Assembly (NCBI GenBank): GCA_029251525.1
Contig: JAQXDE010000038.1
Span: 124,001 to 188,000 of the forward strand
DNA: 64,000 bases
Origin: Saprospiraceae bacterium
Lineage (GTDB): Bacteria; Bacteroidota; Bacteroidia; Chitinophagales; Saprospiraceae
Reading direction: 5' to 3'
Below the pieces are notes generated by a model. The model did no database searches and was not told where the DNA came from. It saw only the letters and a program-made list of their open reading frames with translations. Every line of letters starts with the position of its first letter. The stretch's first letter is position 1. The position numbers were made by a program, and so were the translations under genes. Of the stretch, positions 8,930 to 17,993 are shown one piece after another.

Positions 8930-8937
8930 TACTTTTG
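8930..8937 (+). promoter_or_regulatory. -7 promoter box for the ABC-F gene
   Basis: TACTTTTG matches TAnnTTTG, 74 bp before the start codon. The -33 element is not clear. Confidence 0.4.
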
Positions 8938-9011
8938 CAAAAGAAAAGATATCAATACATTAAAGTCTAATACCTCTTAGTATTTCAAAATAAATTCAAT
9001 ACTTCAATTAT

Positions 9012-10892
9012 ATGAATTACCTGTCTCTTGAAAATGTTTCAAAATCTTTTGGTGATAAAGTCTTATTTGATAAGCTCAGTTTTCAAATGAGTAAAGGCGA
9101 AAAAATTGCACTCGTCGCTAAAAATGGAGCAGGGAAAACTACACTTCTTAAAGTTATAGCGGGAACAGAAAAAGCAGAGGGTGAGAACGCTAAAGTCCAA
9201 TATCGTAGAGATATTCGAATTGGGTATTTATTGCAAGATCCAATATTCAGAGATGGACATACTATCATGGAAGCTATTTTTGAATCTGAGAATCCAAAAA
9301 TTCGAGCTACTCGACAATATGAAAACGCAATTCTTAACCTTGAGGATGAAGTTGGAATGGCTAAAGCGATGCAGCAAATGGATGATTTGGAGGCATGGGA
9401 TTTTAAAGCGCGTATCGAAGAGATTTTGGGGAAGTTAAAAATTATAGATCTAGAACAACGGGTGGCACATCTTTCTGGTGGACAAAAAAAGCGCCTTGCA
9501 CTTGCTCAGATTTTGATTGATGAACCTGAATTTTTAATCCTTGATGAGCCAACCAATCACTTGGACTTGGATATGATTGAATGGCTCGAGGAATATTTGC
9601 AATCACCGAATTTGACACTTTTTATGGTGACACACGATCGTTATTTTCTCGAAAGGGTTTGTAATAATATTATCGAATTAGATACGGGGGTGATATATAA
9701 ATACAAAGGAAATTATTCTGATTTCTTAGTTGCGAAGGAAGCTAGAGAGGAAAACCAAGCGGTTGTTTTGGACAAGACAAAAAAGTTAATGGGGAAAGAA
9801 TTGGAATGGATGCGTCGTCAACCTAAAGCACGAGGAACTAAAGCCAAATCTCGAATTGATTCATTTTATAAAATAGAAGAGAAAGCTTCTCAGAAAATTT
9901 CGAAAGATAAAATTCATATTGATGTAAAAGGAAGTCGATTAGGAAGTAAGATTTTGGAAGCTAATTATATTTCTAAAAGTTATGGCGATTTAATTTTGGT
10001 AAAAGACTTTGCTTACAAATTTAAAAAAGGGGAGAAAGTAGGAATCGTTGGGCCAAATGGAGCAGGTAAATCTACTTTATTAAAAATGTTGACCCAAGAG
10101 ATTCGACCTGATAGCGGTAAGGTTGTAGTTGGTGGAACTGTCGTTTTTGGTCACTACACACAGGATGGGATTCAATTAGAAAGTGATAAGCGAGTCATCG
10201 ATGTCGTGCGAGATATAGCAGAATATATTCCATTAGAGAAAGGAAATAAATTGACAGCAGAATCCTTACTTGAACGTTTTCTTTTTAGTCGAAAACAACA
10301 ACAAGTTTATGTTTCTAAATTGAGTGGGGGAGAAAAGCGTCGATTACATTTGTTGACTATTTTGATGGAAAACCCTAATTTTTTAATTCTCGATGAGCCA
10401 ACAAATGATTTGGATATCATCACTTTAAATATTTTGGAAGATTTTCTCATGGACTTTCCAGGTTGTGTTTTAGTAGTGACACACGATCGTTTTTTTATGG
10501 ATAAAATCGTTGACCATCTTTTTATTTTTGAAGGTGATGGAAAAATTAGGGATTATAATGGACAGTATTCTGACTATCGTGTTTTGCATAAAGAAGAGCT
10601 CGAAGAAGCTCGTCAAGCTGAAAGAGACCGACAAAAGAGGATTATAAAACCGACAAATGAAAAGCCAAAGGATGAAAAACCAAAACTCAGTTATGAAGAA
10701 CGAAAAGAATTTAATCGTTTGGAAAAACAGATTTCAGTTTTAGAGGAGAAAAAAGAAAAAATTACAGAGCAGTTTAATAATCCAAACTTGACTCCTGAGG
10801 AGATTCAAAAACTTTCAATTCAGCTTGGAGAGTTGAAAAATGGCATTGAAGAAAAAGAAATGAGATGGATGGAATTAGCAGAGTTAGCGTAA
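9012..10892 (+). CDS. uup: ABC-F family ATPase (Uup-like)
   Basis: This is a cytosolic 626-residue protein with two ABC ATPase domains and no membrane segments, hence ABC-F (ribosome-associated translation factors), not a transporter. Domain 1 has Walker A AKNGAGKT (36-43), signature LSGGQKKRLAL and Walker B LILDEPTNHLD. Domain 2 has GPNGAGKST, LSGGEKRRL and LILDEPTNDLD. The linker is rich in basic residues. The C-terminal 80 residues form a charged coiled coil (LEKQISVLEEKKEKI onward), as in Uup, which also binds DNA and ribosomes. The first Walker A has Ala where Gly is usual; this is a mild variant. A general translation role is more likely than antibiotic resistance, but sequence alone does not exclude the latter. 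Confidence 0.92.
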   Translation: MNYLSLENVSKSFGDKVLFDKLSFQMSKGEKIALVAKNGAGKTTLLKVIAGTEKAEGENAKVQYRRDIRIGYLLQDPIFRDGHTIMEAIFESENPKIRATRQYENAILNLEDEVGMAKAMQQMDDLEAWDFKARIEEILGKLKIIDLEQRVAHLSGGQKKRLALAQILIDEPEFLILDEPTNHLDLDMIEWLEEYLQSPNLTLFMVTHDRYFLERVCNNIIELDTGVIYKYKGNYSDFLVAKEAREENQAVVLDKTKKLMGKELEWMRRQPKARGTKAKSRIDSFYKIEEKASQKISKDKIHIDVKGSRLGSKILEANYISKSYGDLILVKDFAYKFKKGEKVGIVGPNGAGKSTLLKMLTQEIRPDSGKVVVGGTVVFGHYTQDGIQLESDKRVIDVVRDIAEYIPLEKGNKLTAESLLERFLFSRKQQQVYVSKLSGGEKRRLHLLTILMENPNFLILDEPTNDLDIITLNILEDFLMDFPGCVLVVTHDRFFMDKIVDHLFIFEGDGKIRDYNGQYSDYRVLHKEELEEARQAERDRQKRIIKPTNEKPKDEKPKLSYEERKEFNRLEKQISVLEEKKEKITEQFNNPNLTPEEIQKLSIQLGELKNGIEEKEMRWMELAELA

Positions 10893-10901
10893 ATTGAATG
10901 A

Positions 10902-10957
10902 TTCATCAATAAAGAAAGCGGATTTTTTAGAAAAAATCCGCTTTCTTTATTGATGAA
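10902..10957. terminator. Bidirectional terminator with 27-bp perfect palindrome
   Basis: Arms 10902-10928 and 10931-10957 are perfectly complementary over 27 bp with only AG between them. The core GCGGATTTTTT / AAAAAATCCGC gives both strands a G+C stem followed by T-rich sequence. It sits between the convergent uup-like and tlpA-like genes. Confidence 0.8.
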
Positions 10958-10965
10958 GATTTAAG

Positions 10966-11463
10966 TTATTTTCCAGCCAAAGCTTTGATTTTATCTTCCA
11001 ATTCATACTCGTCTCCAGAAACATAACCTGTGTGAGTATAAACGATATTTCCCTCTTGATTCAGCAAAAATGTTTGAGGAACGGATTGGAAATTTAATGC
11101 TCTTTGTAAATCTTGATTTACATCAGAAAGTATCAGGTAGTCCCATTGTTTTGTTTCAACCATGCCCGGTACTTTAGCCATAGCTCTTGCATTATCAATT
11201 GTTACAGCCACTACTTCCGCATTGTAATTCTCCTGCCAATCAGGGTAGATTTCTGCAATCGCATCTAACTCTCTTTTGCAAGGAGAACACCAAGTTGCCC
11301 AAAAACTGATTACAGTGATTTTCCCATTTTTTGCAAAATCTTGAATATTAATAGTTTTTCCTTTGAGATCCTTCACATTTACATTAGGTAAATTCTTTTG
11401 AGCAAAAACGGAACTTGAAAAACAAAACGCAAAAACAACTAATAGAATGTTGATTAACTTCAT
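10966..11463 (-). CDS. TlpA-like periplasmic thioredoxin-fold protein
   Basis: This 165-residue exported protein has a signal peptide (1-21, ending SSVFA) and an AhpC/TSA-Redoxin (TlpA) fold. The redox-active CxxC is Cys59-Ser-Pro-Cys62 in FWATWCSPC. A cis-Pro site follows in SVPQTFLL. TlpA/ResA relatives reduce disulfides in apo-cytochromes or other envelope proteins. It is divergent from the DUF6029 gene and close to the Omp28 genes, which also carry CxxC motifs. The substrate is not known. Confidence 0.9.
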   Translation of the reverse strand: MKLINILLVVFAFCFSSSVFAQKNLPNVNVKDLKGKTINIQDFAKNGKITVISFWATWCSPCKRELDAIAEIYPDWQENYNAEVVAVTIDNARAMAKVPGMVETKQWDYLILSDVNQDLQRALNFQSVPQTFLLNQEGNIVYTHTGYVSGDEYELEDKIKALAGK

Positions 11464-11603
11464 TGTATTTTATTTAATTTTGGATATTAAATTTTAGGGG
11501 TTGAGACGAATAGTAAATTTATAATAAATAAATCGTTAGTGCTAATATTGATTTAGGTTTAACTAAGATTTAACGGCTAAAAGGCATATTTAATTACTGC
11601 CTT

Positions 11604-11636
11604 TTTGTAAAATATCAATATATGAAGGTAATTTTG
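11604..11636 (+). promoter_or_regulatory. Promoter for DUF6029 gene
   Basis: TTTG at 11604-11607 and TAATTTTG at 11629-11636 are separated by 21 bp. This is close to the Bacteroidota TTTG-N19-TAnnTTTG promoter and is the only candidate in the window where both boxes are visible. The leader would be about 60 nt. Confidence 0.5.
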
Positions 11637-11699
11637 TACAAATTTTAAAAAACTATTAAAATGTAGTTTTTTTCAAATAGAAATAAATAATAAACTCAG

Positions 11700-13418
11700 A
11701 TGCTATTTAAAAAACAAAACGGTGTACTTTTTATTCTCCTTATATTTATCTATTCGTTAGGTTTTTCACAAAGTAACAATCAAGGTTCTTTTTCAGGAAG
11801 CCTTGAGTCCAATGGTAATTTTTTTCAAGAAGACTCGTTGATAGAAGCTTTTAATACCCCTCAATATGATCATCAGCTGTTTGGGTCGGAAGTTTGGCTA
11901 GATTTAAAATATAGTAACTACGGATTTGACATAGGTATGCGATTAGATTTTTTCAATAATTCTAATTTACGCCAACCTAATGAGAGCTACACTGACCAAG
12001 GTTTAGGCAGATGGTACGTTAATAAAAAAGTGAATAAATTAGGAATTACTGCTGGCTATATTTACGATCAAATTGGGAGTGGAATTATTTTTAGAGCTTA
12101 TGAGCAACGACCACTTTTAATTGATAACGCCTTGGTTGGGTTAAAATTGACTTATGATTTAACGCCAGAATGGAAGGTAAAGGTATTGACAGGTCGACAG
12201 AAAAATTTGTTTGATTTGTATGAATCGGTAATTAAAGGTGCAAGTATTGATGGGTATGTGAAAATAGATTCAAGCAGCGTTAGTTTTGCTCCAGGTTTTG
12301 GAGTGATGAGTCGAACAATTGATGATGAAACAATTGGAAGATTATTGACCAATCTTAGCTTGTATAATGATCCATTCCGGATTGAGGCAAAATATAATTC
12401 TTATGCTTTTTCAGTATATAATACAATGACAGCAGGCCCATTTACCTGGTATGTAGAAGGCGCGTATAAAACGAATGAGGTCTTTTGGGATCCTACTTTT
12501 GAATGGTTTACGGTTGATCCCCAAACAAACGATGAGATCCCATTGAAAGGTAAATATGACTTTCAAGATGGGAATATTATTTATTCTTCATTAGGTTATG
12601 CAGGTCACGGTTTTGGAATATCCTTGGAGGGGAAAAGAACTGAGAATTTTTCGTTTCGAGTGAACCCATTTGAAAATACTAACCGAGGTGCAATTAACTT
12701 CCTGCCACCTATGACCAGAGTAAATACTTACCGATTGAATGCTAGGTACTCACCAGCAACGCAAGAGTTAGGTGAGCAAGCTGTGCAACTAGACATTCGA
12801 TATTCACCAAGTAGGAAGCTGGGGTTTTTAGTGAATTTTTCAAATATTACAACTTTGGATAATGATTTATTGTACAGAGAATTGTACACAGAAGTGACCT
12901 ATAAGTACAAAAGAAAGTGGCAATTGATTAGTGGGATACAATGGCAAAATTACAATCAAAATATTTATGAAGGAAAAACAGGTGTAGATATTTTGGAAAC
13001 AGTAACTCCTTATGCAGAATTTCTTTATAAATTTTCTCGAAAAAAATCTGCAAGGTTTGAATTGCAATACATGTTGACTGCACCAGGTATTTCCAATAAT
13101 CCTGAGACAAGTGAAAAATATACTAATCGAGATTTTGGAGATTGGATTTTTGGCCAGGTGGAAATCGGTTTAGCTCCACATTGGATTATTACAGCTTCAG
13201 ATATGTATAATGTAAGTCCCTACAAAAAGAATTTGGCAGTAGGTGAAAAAGCAAAAGATTTACATTATCCAACATTTGGAGTAGTATATACTCATCGCTC
13301 AAATCGTTTCGAAGTTAAATATGTAAAGCAAGTTGAAGGGATTGTTTGTGCAGGAGGGATTTGTCGATTAGAGCCAGCATTTAGTGGGTTGAAAATGTCA
13401 GTAAGGTCTACGTTTTAA
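11700..13418 (+). CDS. DUF6029 family protein, probable outer-membrane beta-barrel
   Basis: This 572-residue protein starts with a signal peptide (1-23, ending SLGFSQ). Most of the remainder alternates polar and aromatic residues (for example LDLKYSNYGFDIGMRLDF and YRLNARYSP), as expected for beta strands of an outer-membrane barrel, and the last residue is Phe as in many barrels. I recognise the Bacteroidota-only DUF6029 family, whose function is unknown. It is followed after about 70 bp by an Omp28 lipoprotein gene and preceded by a divergent TlpA-like gene; I recall this association from other Bacteroidota, but have not checked it. A transport or assembly role tied to thiol redox is only inference. 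Confidence 0.8.
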   Translation: MLFKKQNGVLFILLIFIYSLGFSQSNNQGSFSGSLESNGNFFQEDSLIEAFNTPQYDHQLFGSEVWLDLKYSNYGFDIGMRLDFFNNSNLRQPNESYTDQGLGRWYVNKKVNKLGITAGYIYDQIGSGIIFRAYEQRPLLIDNALVGLKLTYDLTPEWKVKVLTGRQKNLFDLYESVIKGASIDGYVKIDSSSVSFAPGFGVMSRTIDDETIGRLLTNLSLYNDPFRIEAKYNSYAFSVYNTMTAGPFTWYVEGAYKTNEVFWDPTFEWFTVDPQTNDEIPLKGKYDFQDGNIIYSSLGYAGHGFGISLEGKRTENFSFRVNPFENTNRGAINFLPPMTRVNTYRLNARYSPATQELGEQAVQLDIRYSPSRKLGFLVNFSNITTLDNDLLYRELYTEVTYKYKRKWQLISGIQWQNYNQNIYEGKTGVDILETVTPYAEFLYKFSRKKSARFELQYMLTAPGISNNPETSEKYTNRDFGDWIFGQVEIGLAPHWIITASDMYNVSPYKKNLAVGEKAKDLHYPTFGVVYTHRSNRFEVKYVKQVEGIVCAGGICRLEPAFSGLKMSVRSTF

Positions 13419-13442
13419 TTTTTTTTAAAATAACAACGTATT

Positions 13443-13450
13443 TACATTTG
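13443..13450 (+). promoter_or_regulatory. -7 promoter box for Omp28 gene
   Basis: TACATTTG matches TAnnTTTG, 39 bp before the ATG at 13490. It overlaps an upstream in-frame TTG (13448), an argument against that TTG as the start. Confidence 0.4.
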
Positions 13451-13489
13451 CTAATTAAGAGTTTAGTTTTTATTGAAAAAATATATAAG

Positions 13490-14305
13490 ATGAAAAAAAT
13501 AGTTTTTTTATTCGTGATAGTTTCATTGTTTTCATGTACAGAAAATATGCCTGTAGTGCCGGATGCACCAATTATCAATACTGCTCGGAAAGTAATGGTG
13601 GAGGAATTCACTGGGGTTGCTTGTGTAGGCTGCCCATCAGGTAGCGCAGAATTGGAACTTTTATTAAATCAATTTGGGAGTAATCTAGTGGTAGTTTCCA
13701 TCCATACCTCTGATTTTGGTACACCATTCCCAACGAGCCTATATGATTTTAGAACAAGTGAAGCGGAAGATATTGCAGATTATTTAGGAAGACCAGCGGC
13801 TTATCCAAGTGCGGTAGTTAATCGAAAAGATTTTGATGGAGGTGCTTATTTTTTGCAAAGTGATAAAACACTTTGGTCAGGCTATATTAGTCAAGAATTA
13901 GAAGAGGACCCAAAGGTAACCGTAGATATTACCAAAGAATTTAATGAAACTACTCGTGAACTAGAAGTGACGGTTAGGGGCGTTGCAAAGGAAGAAATTA
14001 TTGGCGATTTGAGGTTGACAATTATGATTACTGAGAACAATATCATTGATGCACAAGATGATGAGATAAATGGATTTACTCAGGATTATAAACATAAGCA
14101 TGTTTTTAGAACTACAATGACTCAACCAACAGGCGATGCATTAATAACAAATATGTCAGTTGACGATGCTTATGATAAAACTTATACAATGACTTTATCA
14201 GAAGATTGGAGAACGGATAATTGTGAAATTATCGCATTCGTAAATTTAGTAAATGGGCAACAAAAGGAAATTTTGCAAGTAGAATCTGCATATGTCGAAG
14301 AATAG
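13490..14305 (+). CDS. Omp28-related outer membrane lipoprotein
   Basis: The ATG at 13490 is chosen because it gives a clean lipoprotein signal (MKKIVFLFVIVSLFSC, lipidated Cys16). An upstream TTG would add 14 unlikely residues. The 271-residue product has a thioredoxin-like Omp28 domain: MVEEFTGVACVGCPSG places a CxxC at Cys45-Cys48. It also has a Pro-rich AAYPSAVVNRKDF segment typical of the family and a C-terminal beta-rich domain. Omp28 (first seen in Porphyromonas) is an immunogenic surface lipoprotein; its biochemical role is not settled. The CxxC suggests disulfide chemistry, alongside the TlpA-like protein two genes away. Confidence 0.85.
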   Translation: MKKIVFLFVIVSLFSCTENMPVVPDAPIINTARKVMVEEFTGVACVGCPSGSAELELLLNQFGSNLVVVSIHTSDFGTPFPTSLYDFRTSEAEDIADYLGRPAAYPSAVVNRKDFDGGAYFLQSDKTLWSGYISQELEEDPKVTVDITKEFNETTRELEVTVRGVAKEEIIGDLRLTIMITENNIIDAQDDEINGFTQDYKHKHVFRTTMTQPTGDALITNMSVDDAYDKTYTMTLSEDWRTDNCEIIAFVNLVNGQQKEILQVESAYVEE

Positions 14306-14331
14306 CATTAGAATAAAAAAATGATTCCCTA

Positions 14332-14369
14332 AAAAAAAATGCAACTCAATTTGAGTTGCATTTTTTTTT
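14332..14369. terminator. Bidirectional terminator
   Basis: A stem GCAACTCAA/TTGAGTTGC is flanked by nine A on the left and nine T on the right, so it can stop transcription in both directions. It lies between the convergent omp28 and polyferredoxin genes. Confidence 0.85.
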
Positions 14370-14387
14370 GATTTCTTTTAGGAAATT

Positions 14388-16265
14388 TTAAACTTCATTT
14401 CCTTCCAAAGAAAATTCTCCATTTGTCACGCTAATCGATTTCACATGAACAGTTTTTAATTCAGTTACGCGATTGTCAATATCGATTGTTCCATTTTCCA
14501 AACGTAAAACTCCACGTGGACAAACTGCCGCACAAATTCCACAGCCGACGCAAGATGCTCTTACTACATTTTGTCCTCGTTGAGCATAAGCTCGAACATC
14601 AATTCCCATCTCACAATAAGTCGAACAATTTCCACAACTGATACATTGACCTCCATTGGTTGTAATTCTAAATCGAGATTGAAACCGTTGTACCAGTCCC
14701 ATCAAAGCTGCAAGTGGACATCCAAATCTACACCAAACCCGATTTCCCATCAACGGATAAAAACCAGTTCCTACAATTCCTGAGAACATAGAACCAATAA
14801 AAAATCCATACCATGAACGAACATTATAAGAATCGAAAAATAAAATATTTGAACTCCCAGTTTGATAAGTATAAATCACCATCCCGGTCATTACAATCGC
14901 AAAAACTAAAACGCCATGAATAATATACCGTTCATATTTCCAAGCGGTTAAACTTTTATCAGAAAGCTGTCGGTAAGGATCTCCCAAAGTTTCTGCCAAT
15001 CCACCACAACCACATACCCAAGAGCAATACCATCTTTTCCCAAAATAATAAGTGAAGAAAGGAACGACTACCAACGTCAAAACTATTCCCCAAATAAACA
15101 TCATCGTTCCTACACTTGTCGCCCAACCCGCAATAGCGAATTCAGTTCCTTGTCCATACATTTTGTCAATTTCAAAAAAGAAATCATAATCAAGCGGCCA
15201 TGCATTCTTAAAATCCATGTATGGTTGATTCAGTCGTAACAAAAATTCTGGAATCAAAAAAGCAAAGGCAGTTTGGAAAAACATCACCGAACCAGTTCGA
15301 ACTAGTTGATAATTATTATGCCGATATTTTATGAGCATTCTAATTCCCATCACAAACATGACCATTGTGTAGAGGAAGCCATACAAAAACCATCGACCAG
15401 CTGAATTTCCACTCAAGGATTCTGAGACTGGGTCAAGCATCAAAGTCCAATTGGTAATGTATTCTGGGAAAAAATACAACGAGATATAAAACAAAACCAA
15501 AAAGATTCCGAAGGAAATTCCAATCCAACCCAATCCTTTTGTTGCAGTTACTTTTCTAGTTTTTGCAAAAGAAACTTTGTTCTCTTTATTTGTTTTTTGA
15601 ATTTTATAAATGATGAAAAGCCCAGCAACAATCGTCAGTATTCCTATCAGTAAATATTTAAAAACAATCATTATAACACTTGCCAAGATGGTCATCCCTA
15701 GAAAAATCATTCTAGCTTGAAAAGTAATTCCACGCGTGGCTGGGCTATCGTAAATTTGATTATTTTTAATTCCTGGAATCAAATTTAGATCAGGTAATAA
15801 ATACATCAAACCTCCTAGAGCAGCTAGAATAAAGCTGAGTAAAAAGAACCAATTTGAATTTCCAGGAAGTAATCCATTAGCCGAATATTTTGTCAAAGAA
15901 AAAAGATAATCGTCAACTGTATTCGGAAACATTCGGTAGTCGTTTTCGCTAACACCTTCGGGAAGTTTTTCAGGAATTGCATTCCAAATTCCATTTGCTC
16001 GATCTACTCCTGATGCTTTGTCCAATGCTTCTAAGGAGTTATTTAAAACAGGTTTGATTGCATTGATAAAAGCCACATTGCTTCCAAATTCCTTACCCAT
16101 CAAATCTTCTGCTTGCTGTTTAATCATCTCTTGATGATATTGATTGGGAACATTTTTAGACAAAACATCTTCTGTCAAAGTGTGATTACTCAAAGTCAAA
16201 GAAGCCACAAAAATGGTTAACGCTAAGATGAAAAGAGTAAGGCCTATATTTTTAATTAATTTCAT
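14388..16265 (-). CDS. Membrane polyferredoxin (NapH/CcoG/NosR-like 4Fe-4S protein)
   Basis: I place the start at ATG 16265 (MKLIKNIG...), giving 625 residues; a GTG at 16298 would add 11 residues but lies in a palindrome. An N-terminal membrane segment, an extracytoplasmic loop and several further helices lead to a C-terminal electron-transfer part. That part has the NapH-type membrane Cys motifs CSWVCGCGG and CRFGCP, then two [4Fe-4S] sites, CISCGNCSTYC and CVGCGICAAVCPRG. Such proteins pass electrons through the inner membrane to exported redox enzymes. The gene is 55 bp downstream of an FAD oxidoreductase on the same strand, its likely electron donor. The final acceptor is unknown; no nitrate, nitrous-oxide or cytochrome genes are nearby. 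Confidence 0.85.
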   Translation of the reverse strand: MKLIKNIGLTLFILALTIFVASLTLSNHTLTEDVLSKNVPNQYHQEMIKQQAEDLMGKEFGSNVAFINAIKPVLNNSLEALDKASGVDRANGIWNAIPEKLPEGVSENDYRMFPNTVDDYLFSLTKYSANGLLPGNSNWFFLLSFILAALGGLMYLLPDLNLIPGIKNNQIYDSPATRGITFQARMIFLGMTILASVIMIVFKYLLIGILTIVAGLFIIYKIQKTNKENKVSFAKTRKVTATKGLGWIGISFGIFLVLFYISLYFFPEYITNWTLMLDPVSESLSGNSAGRWFLYGFLYTMVMFVMGIRMLIKYRHNNYQLVRTGSVMFFQTAFAFLIPEFLLRLNQPYMDFKNAWPLDYDFFFEIDKMYGQGTEFAIAGWATSVGTMMFIWGIVLTLVVVPFFTYYFGKRWYCSWVCGCGGLAETLGDPYRQLSDKSLTAWKYERYIIHGVLVFAIVMTGMVIYTYQTGSSNILFFDSYNVRSWYGFFIGSMFSGIVGTGFYPLMGNRVWCRFGCPLAALMGLVQRFQSRFRITTNGGQCISCGNCSTYCEMGIDVRAYAQRGQNVVRASCVGCGICAAVCPRGVLRLENGTIDIDNRVTELKTVHVKSISVTNGEFSLEGNEV

Positions 16266-16283
16266 TTTTTGAGTTTTTGTTAG

Positions 16284-16306
16284 CTCTAACCGTGACACGG
16301 TTTGAG
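16284..16306. repeat. Intercistronic palindrome
   Basis: AACCGTG-A-CACGGTT, extended by CTC/GAG with one mismatch, forms an 11-bp-arm inverted repeat in the gap between the FAD oxidoreductase and polyferredoxin genes. No T run follows on either strand, so a terminator is unlikely; an mRNA-stability or operator role is possible. Confidence 0.4.
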
Positions 16307-16320
16307 AATCATCCTACGAA

Positions 16321-17658
16321 TTACGAGTTTAAAAAATTGAATGCTTGAGTCCAACCTCTCTTTTTCTTTGGCGTCAAATTTTTTCCAGATTTTTGATTGT
16401 AAATATTTAACACCTCATGCTCATGACTTTTATAAAATTCAGGATCAAAATTTGCAATCGCCAAATCTTGTAACACTACTTCTACAATTGTTTTTTCTTT
16501 CAACCATTTTTCACAAACCTCATGTCGAAATCGAACTCCCATCAAATTGAAGCCAACAATCTCTTCCGTATTTTTATCAAAAATCACTCGAATACTTTTT
16601 CGTCCATCTGCATGTTCCCAATAAACGGCTTCATGGTTATCCGCCATTTTTGCCAAAACAGTTCCGTAAACTTGATATTCGATTTCGAAAAATTTCGCAG
16701 AGTTAAACCAGATGCCGGGATCGTAAGCTACCTTTTTGCCGCACACATTATAGGCAACAGTTTCGCCCATCATCCGACCAGTATACCAAATTGCTTCGAC
16801 AGGTCTTCGTCCAGGTTTTGGATTTTGCATTTGGGCGCAATCTCCGATAGCATAAATATTTGGAATATTAGTTTCTAAAAAATCATTCACCACAATTCCT
16901 CTTTGAATTTCAATTTCAGAATCTTTTAGGAAATCAATGTTAGGATGAACGCCAGCGGTAAGTCCTACAAATCCACACTCAATTCTTTCACCCTTACTCG
17001 TTATGACAGCACAAGCTTTTCCATTTCCATCATCGACAATTTCTTTGAGTTCAGTAGCCAATTGGAGGTCAATATGATTTTCAGAAATATGTCGACCGAC
17101 CATTTTGGATTCTTCGATTGGAAGTACACCATTCCAAAAATCAGTTTCTCGAACAAGGAAAGTCACGGGAATATTTCGAGAGTGAAACATTTCAGCCATT
17201 TCGATTCCAATCAATCCTCCTCCAACAATAACCGCACATTTCAACCCTTCGCTATATTTTTCCATAGCTTCTAAATCTTGTAGCGAATACATTCCATGCA
17301 CAGCTTCCAAGTCTTGACCGGGCCATCCAAATTTATTAGAAGCTGAACCAGTTGCTAAAATCAATTTATCGTATTTCATTTTTTCACCTTTGGTGAATAG
17401 GATTTCGTTATCTTGGTGATTGACTTTTTTTACAAAGCCTTTTTTGAGATTTATTCGATTTTTTTCCCAAAACCAATCTTCATAAGGTTTGGTATCCTCA
17501 AATCTCATGTGCCCCATGTAAATGTACATGAGCGCAGTTCTAGAAAAAAAGTGGTCTGATTCGGAGGAAATGACGGTAATTTTGTGTTCGCTTAACTTTC
17601 GAATATATCGAGCTGCTGTAATTCCGCTAATTCCATTACCAATGATAGCAATATGCAT
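16321..17658 (-). CDS. FAD/NAD(P)-dependent oxidoreductase
   Basis: This 445-residue cytosolic flavoprotein belongs to the pyridine nucleotide-disulfide oxidoreductase superfamily. It has an N-terminal FAD-binding Rossmann motif (IIGNGISGITAA), a central NAD(P)-binding motif (VIVGGGLIGIEMAEMF) and the second FAD motif NIYAIGDCAQ. No CxxxxC redox pair is seen, so it is more like nitrite-reductase or rubredoxin/ferredoxin reductases than like lipoamide dehydrogenase. It precedes the membrane polyferredoxin in a two-gene operon, so it most likely moves electrons from NAD(P)H to that protein. The exact substrate is inferred from context only. Confidence 0.88.
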   Translation of the reverse strand: MHIAIIGNGISGITAARYIRKLSEHKITVISSESDHFFSRTALMYIYMGHMRFEDTKPYEDWFWEKNRINLKKGFVKKVNHQDNEILFTKGEKMKYDKLILATGSASNKFGWPGQDLEAVHGMYSLQDLEAMEKYSEGLKCAVIVGGGLIGIEMAEMFHSRNIPVTFLVRETDFWNGVLPIEESKMVGRHISENHIDLQLATELKEIVDDGNGKACAVITSKGERIECGFVGLTAGVHPNIDFLKDSEIEIQRGIVVNDFLETNIPNIYAIGDCAQMQNPKPGRRPVEAIWYTGRMMGETVAYNVCGKKVAYDPGIWFNSAKFFEIEYQVYGTVLAKMADNHEAVYWEHADGRKSIRVIFDKNTEEIVGFNLMGVRFRHEVCEKWLKEKTIVEVVLQDLAIANFDPEFYKSHEHEVLNIYNQKSGKNLTPKKKRGWTQAFNFLNS

Positions 17659-17993
17659 AAAGTTGGAGTTTGGTGAAAAGAATAAACTATTTTTGTTAAG
17701 ATAGATTAGATTTCCAAATTTAAATCAAATTAATAAAGAAACAGTTAACGAAGAAAGGTAAAAGAAAAAATTATTGTTATCAAATCAAGAGGAGAATGTT
17801 TCAGTAAAACCGAAATTTAAAACGTGGAATTTTAGTAAAAGTCTTCTAAATGCCAAAGCGATTTTTTTTAAGTAAAAAAATGGTTTAGTCTAACCGTTTC
17901 ATTACATTTGTAAAGCTTGTGGTTTTTTTGTTTTCAACAACTACCTTGCATTAAATTACTCCAATTTTTCAATCACTAAAATTTAATTTAATT
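17659..17993. other. Divergent intergenic region
   Basis: This A+T-rich divergent promoter region lies between the FAD oxidoreductase and the T9SS Omp28-like gene. The only recognisable signal is the -7 box at 17903-17910. Confidence 0.45.
17903..17910 (+). promoter_or_regulatory. -7 promoter box for T9SS Omp28-like gene
   Basis: TACATTTG matches TAnnTTTG, 83 bp before the start codon. The -33 element is not clear. Confidence 0.4.

Noticed and set aside
16266-16298. GTG start for the polyferredoxin gene
   Set aside because: The GTG lies within a palindrome and the added residues are hydrophilic ahead of the membrane segment; the ATG at 16265 is the normal choice.
16341-17274. Several plus-strand frames opposite the FAD oxidoreductase
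   Set aside because: They are antisense shadows of a gene with clear FAD and NAD motifs.
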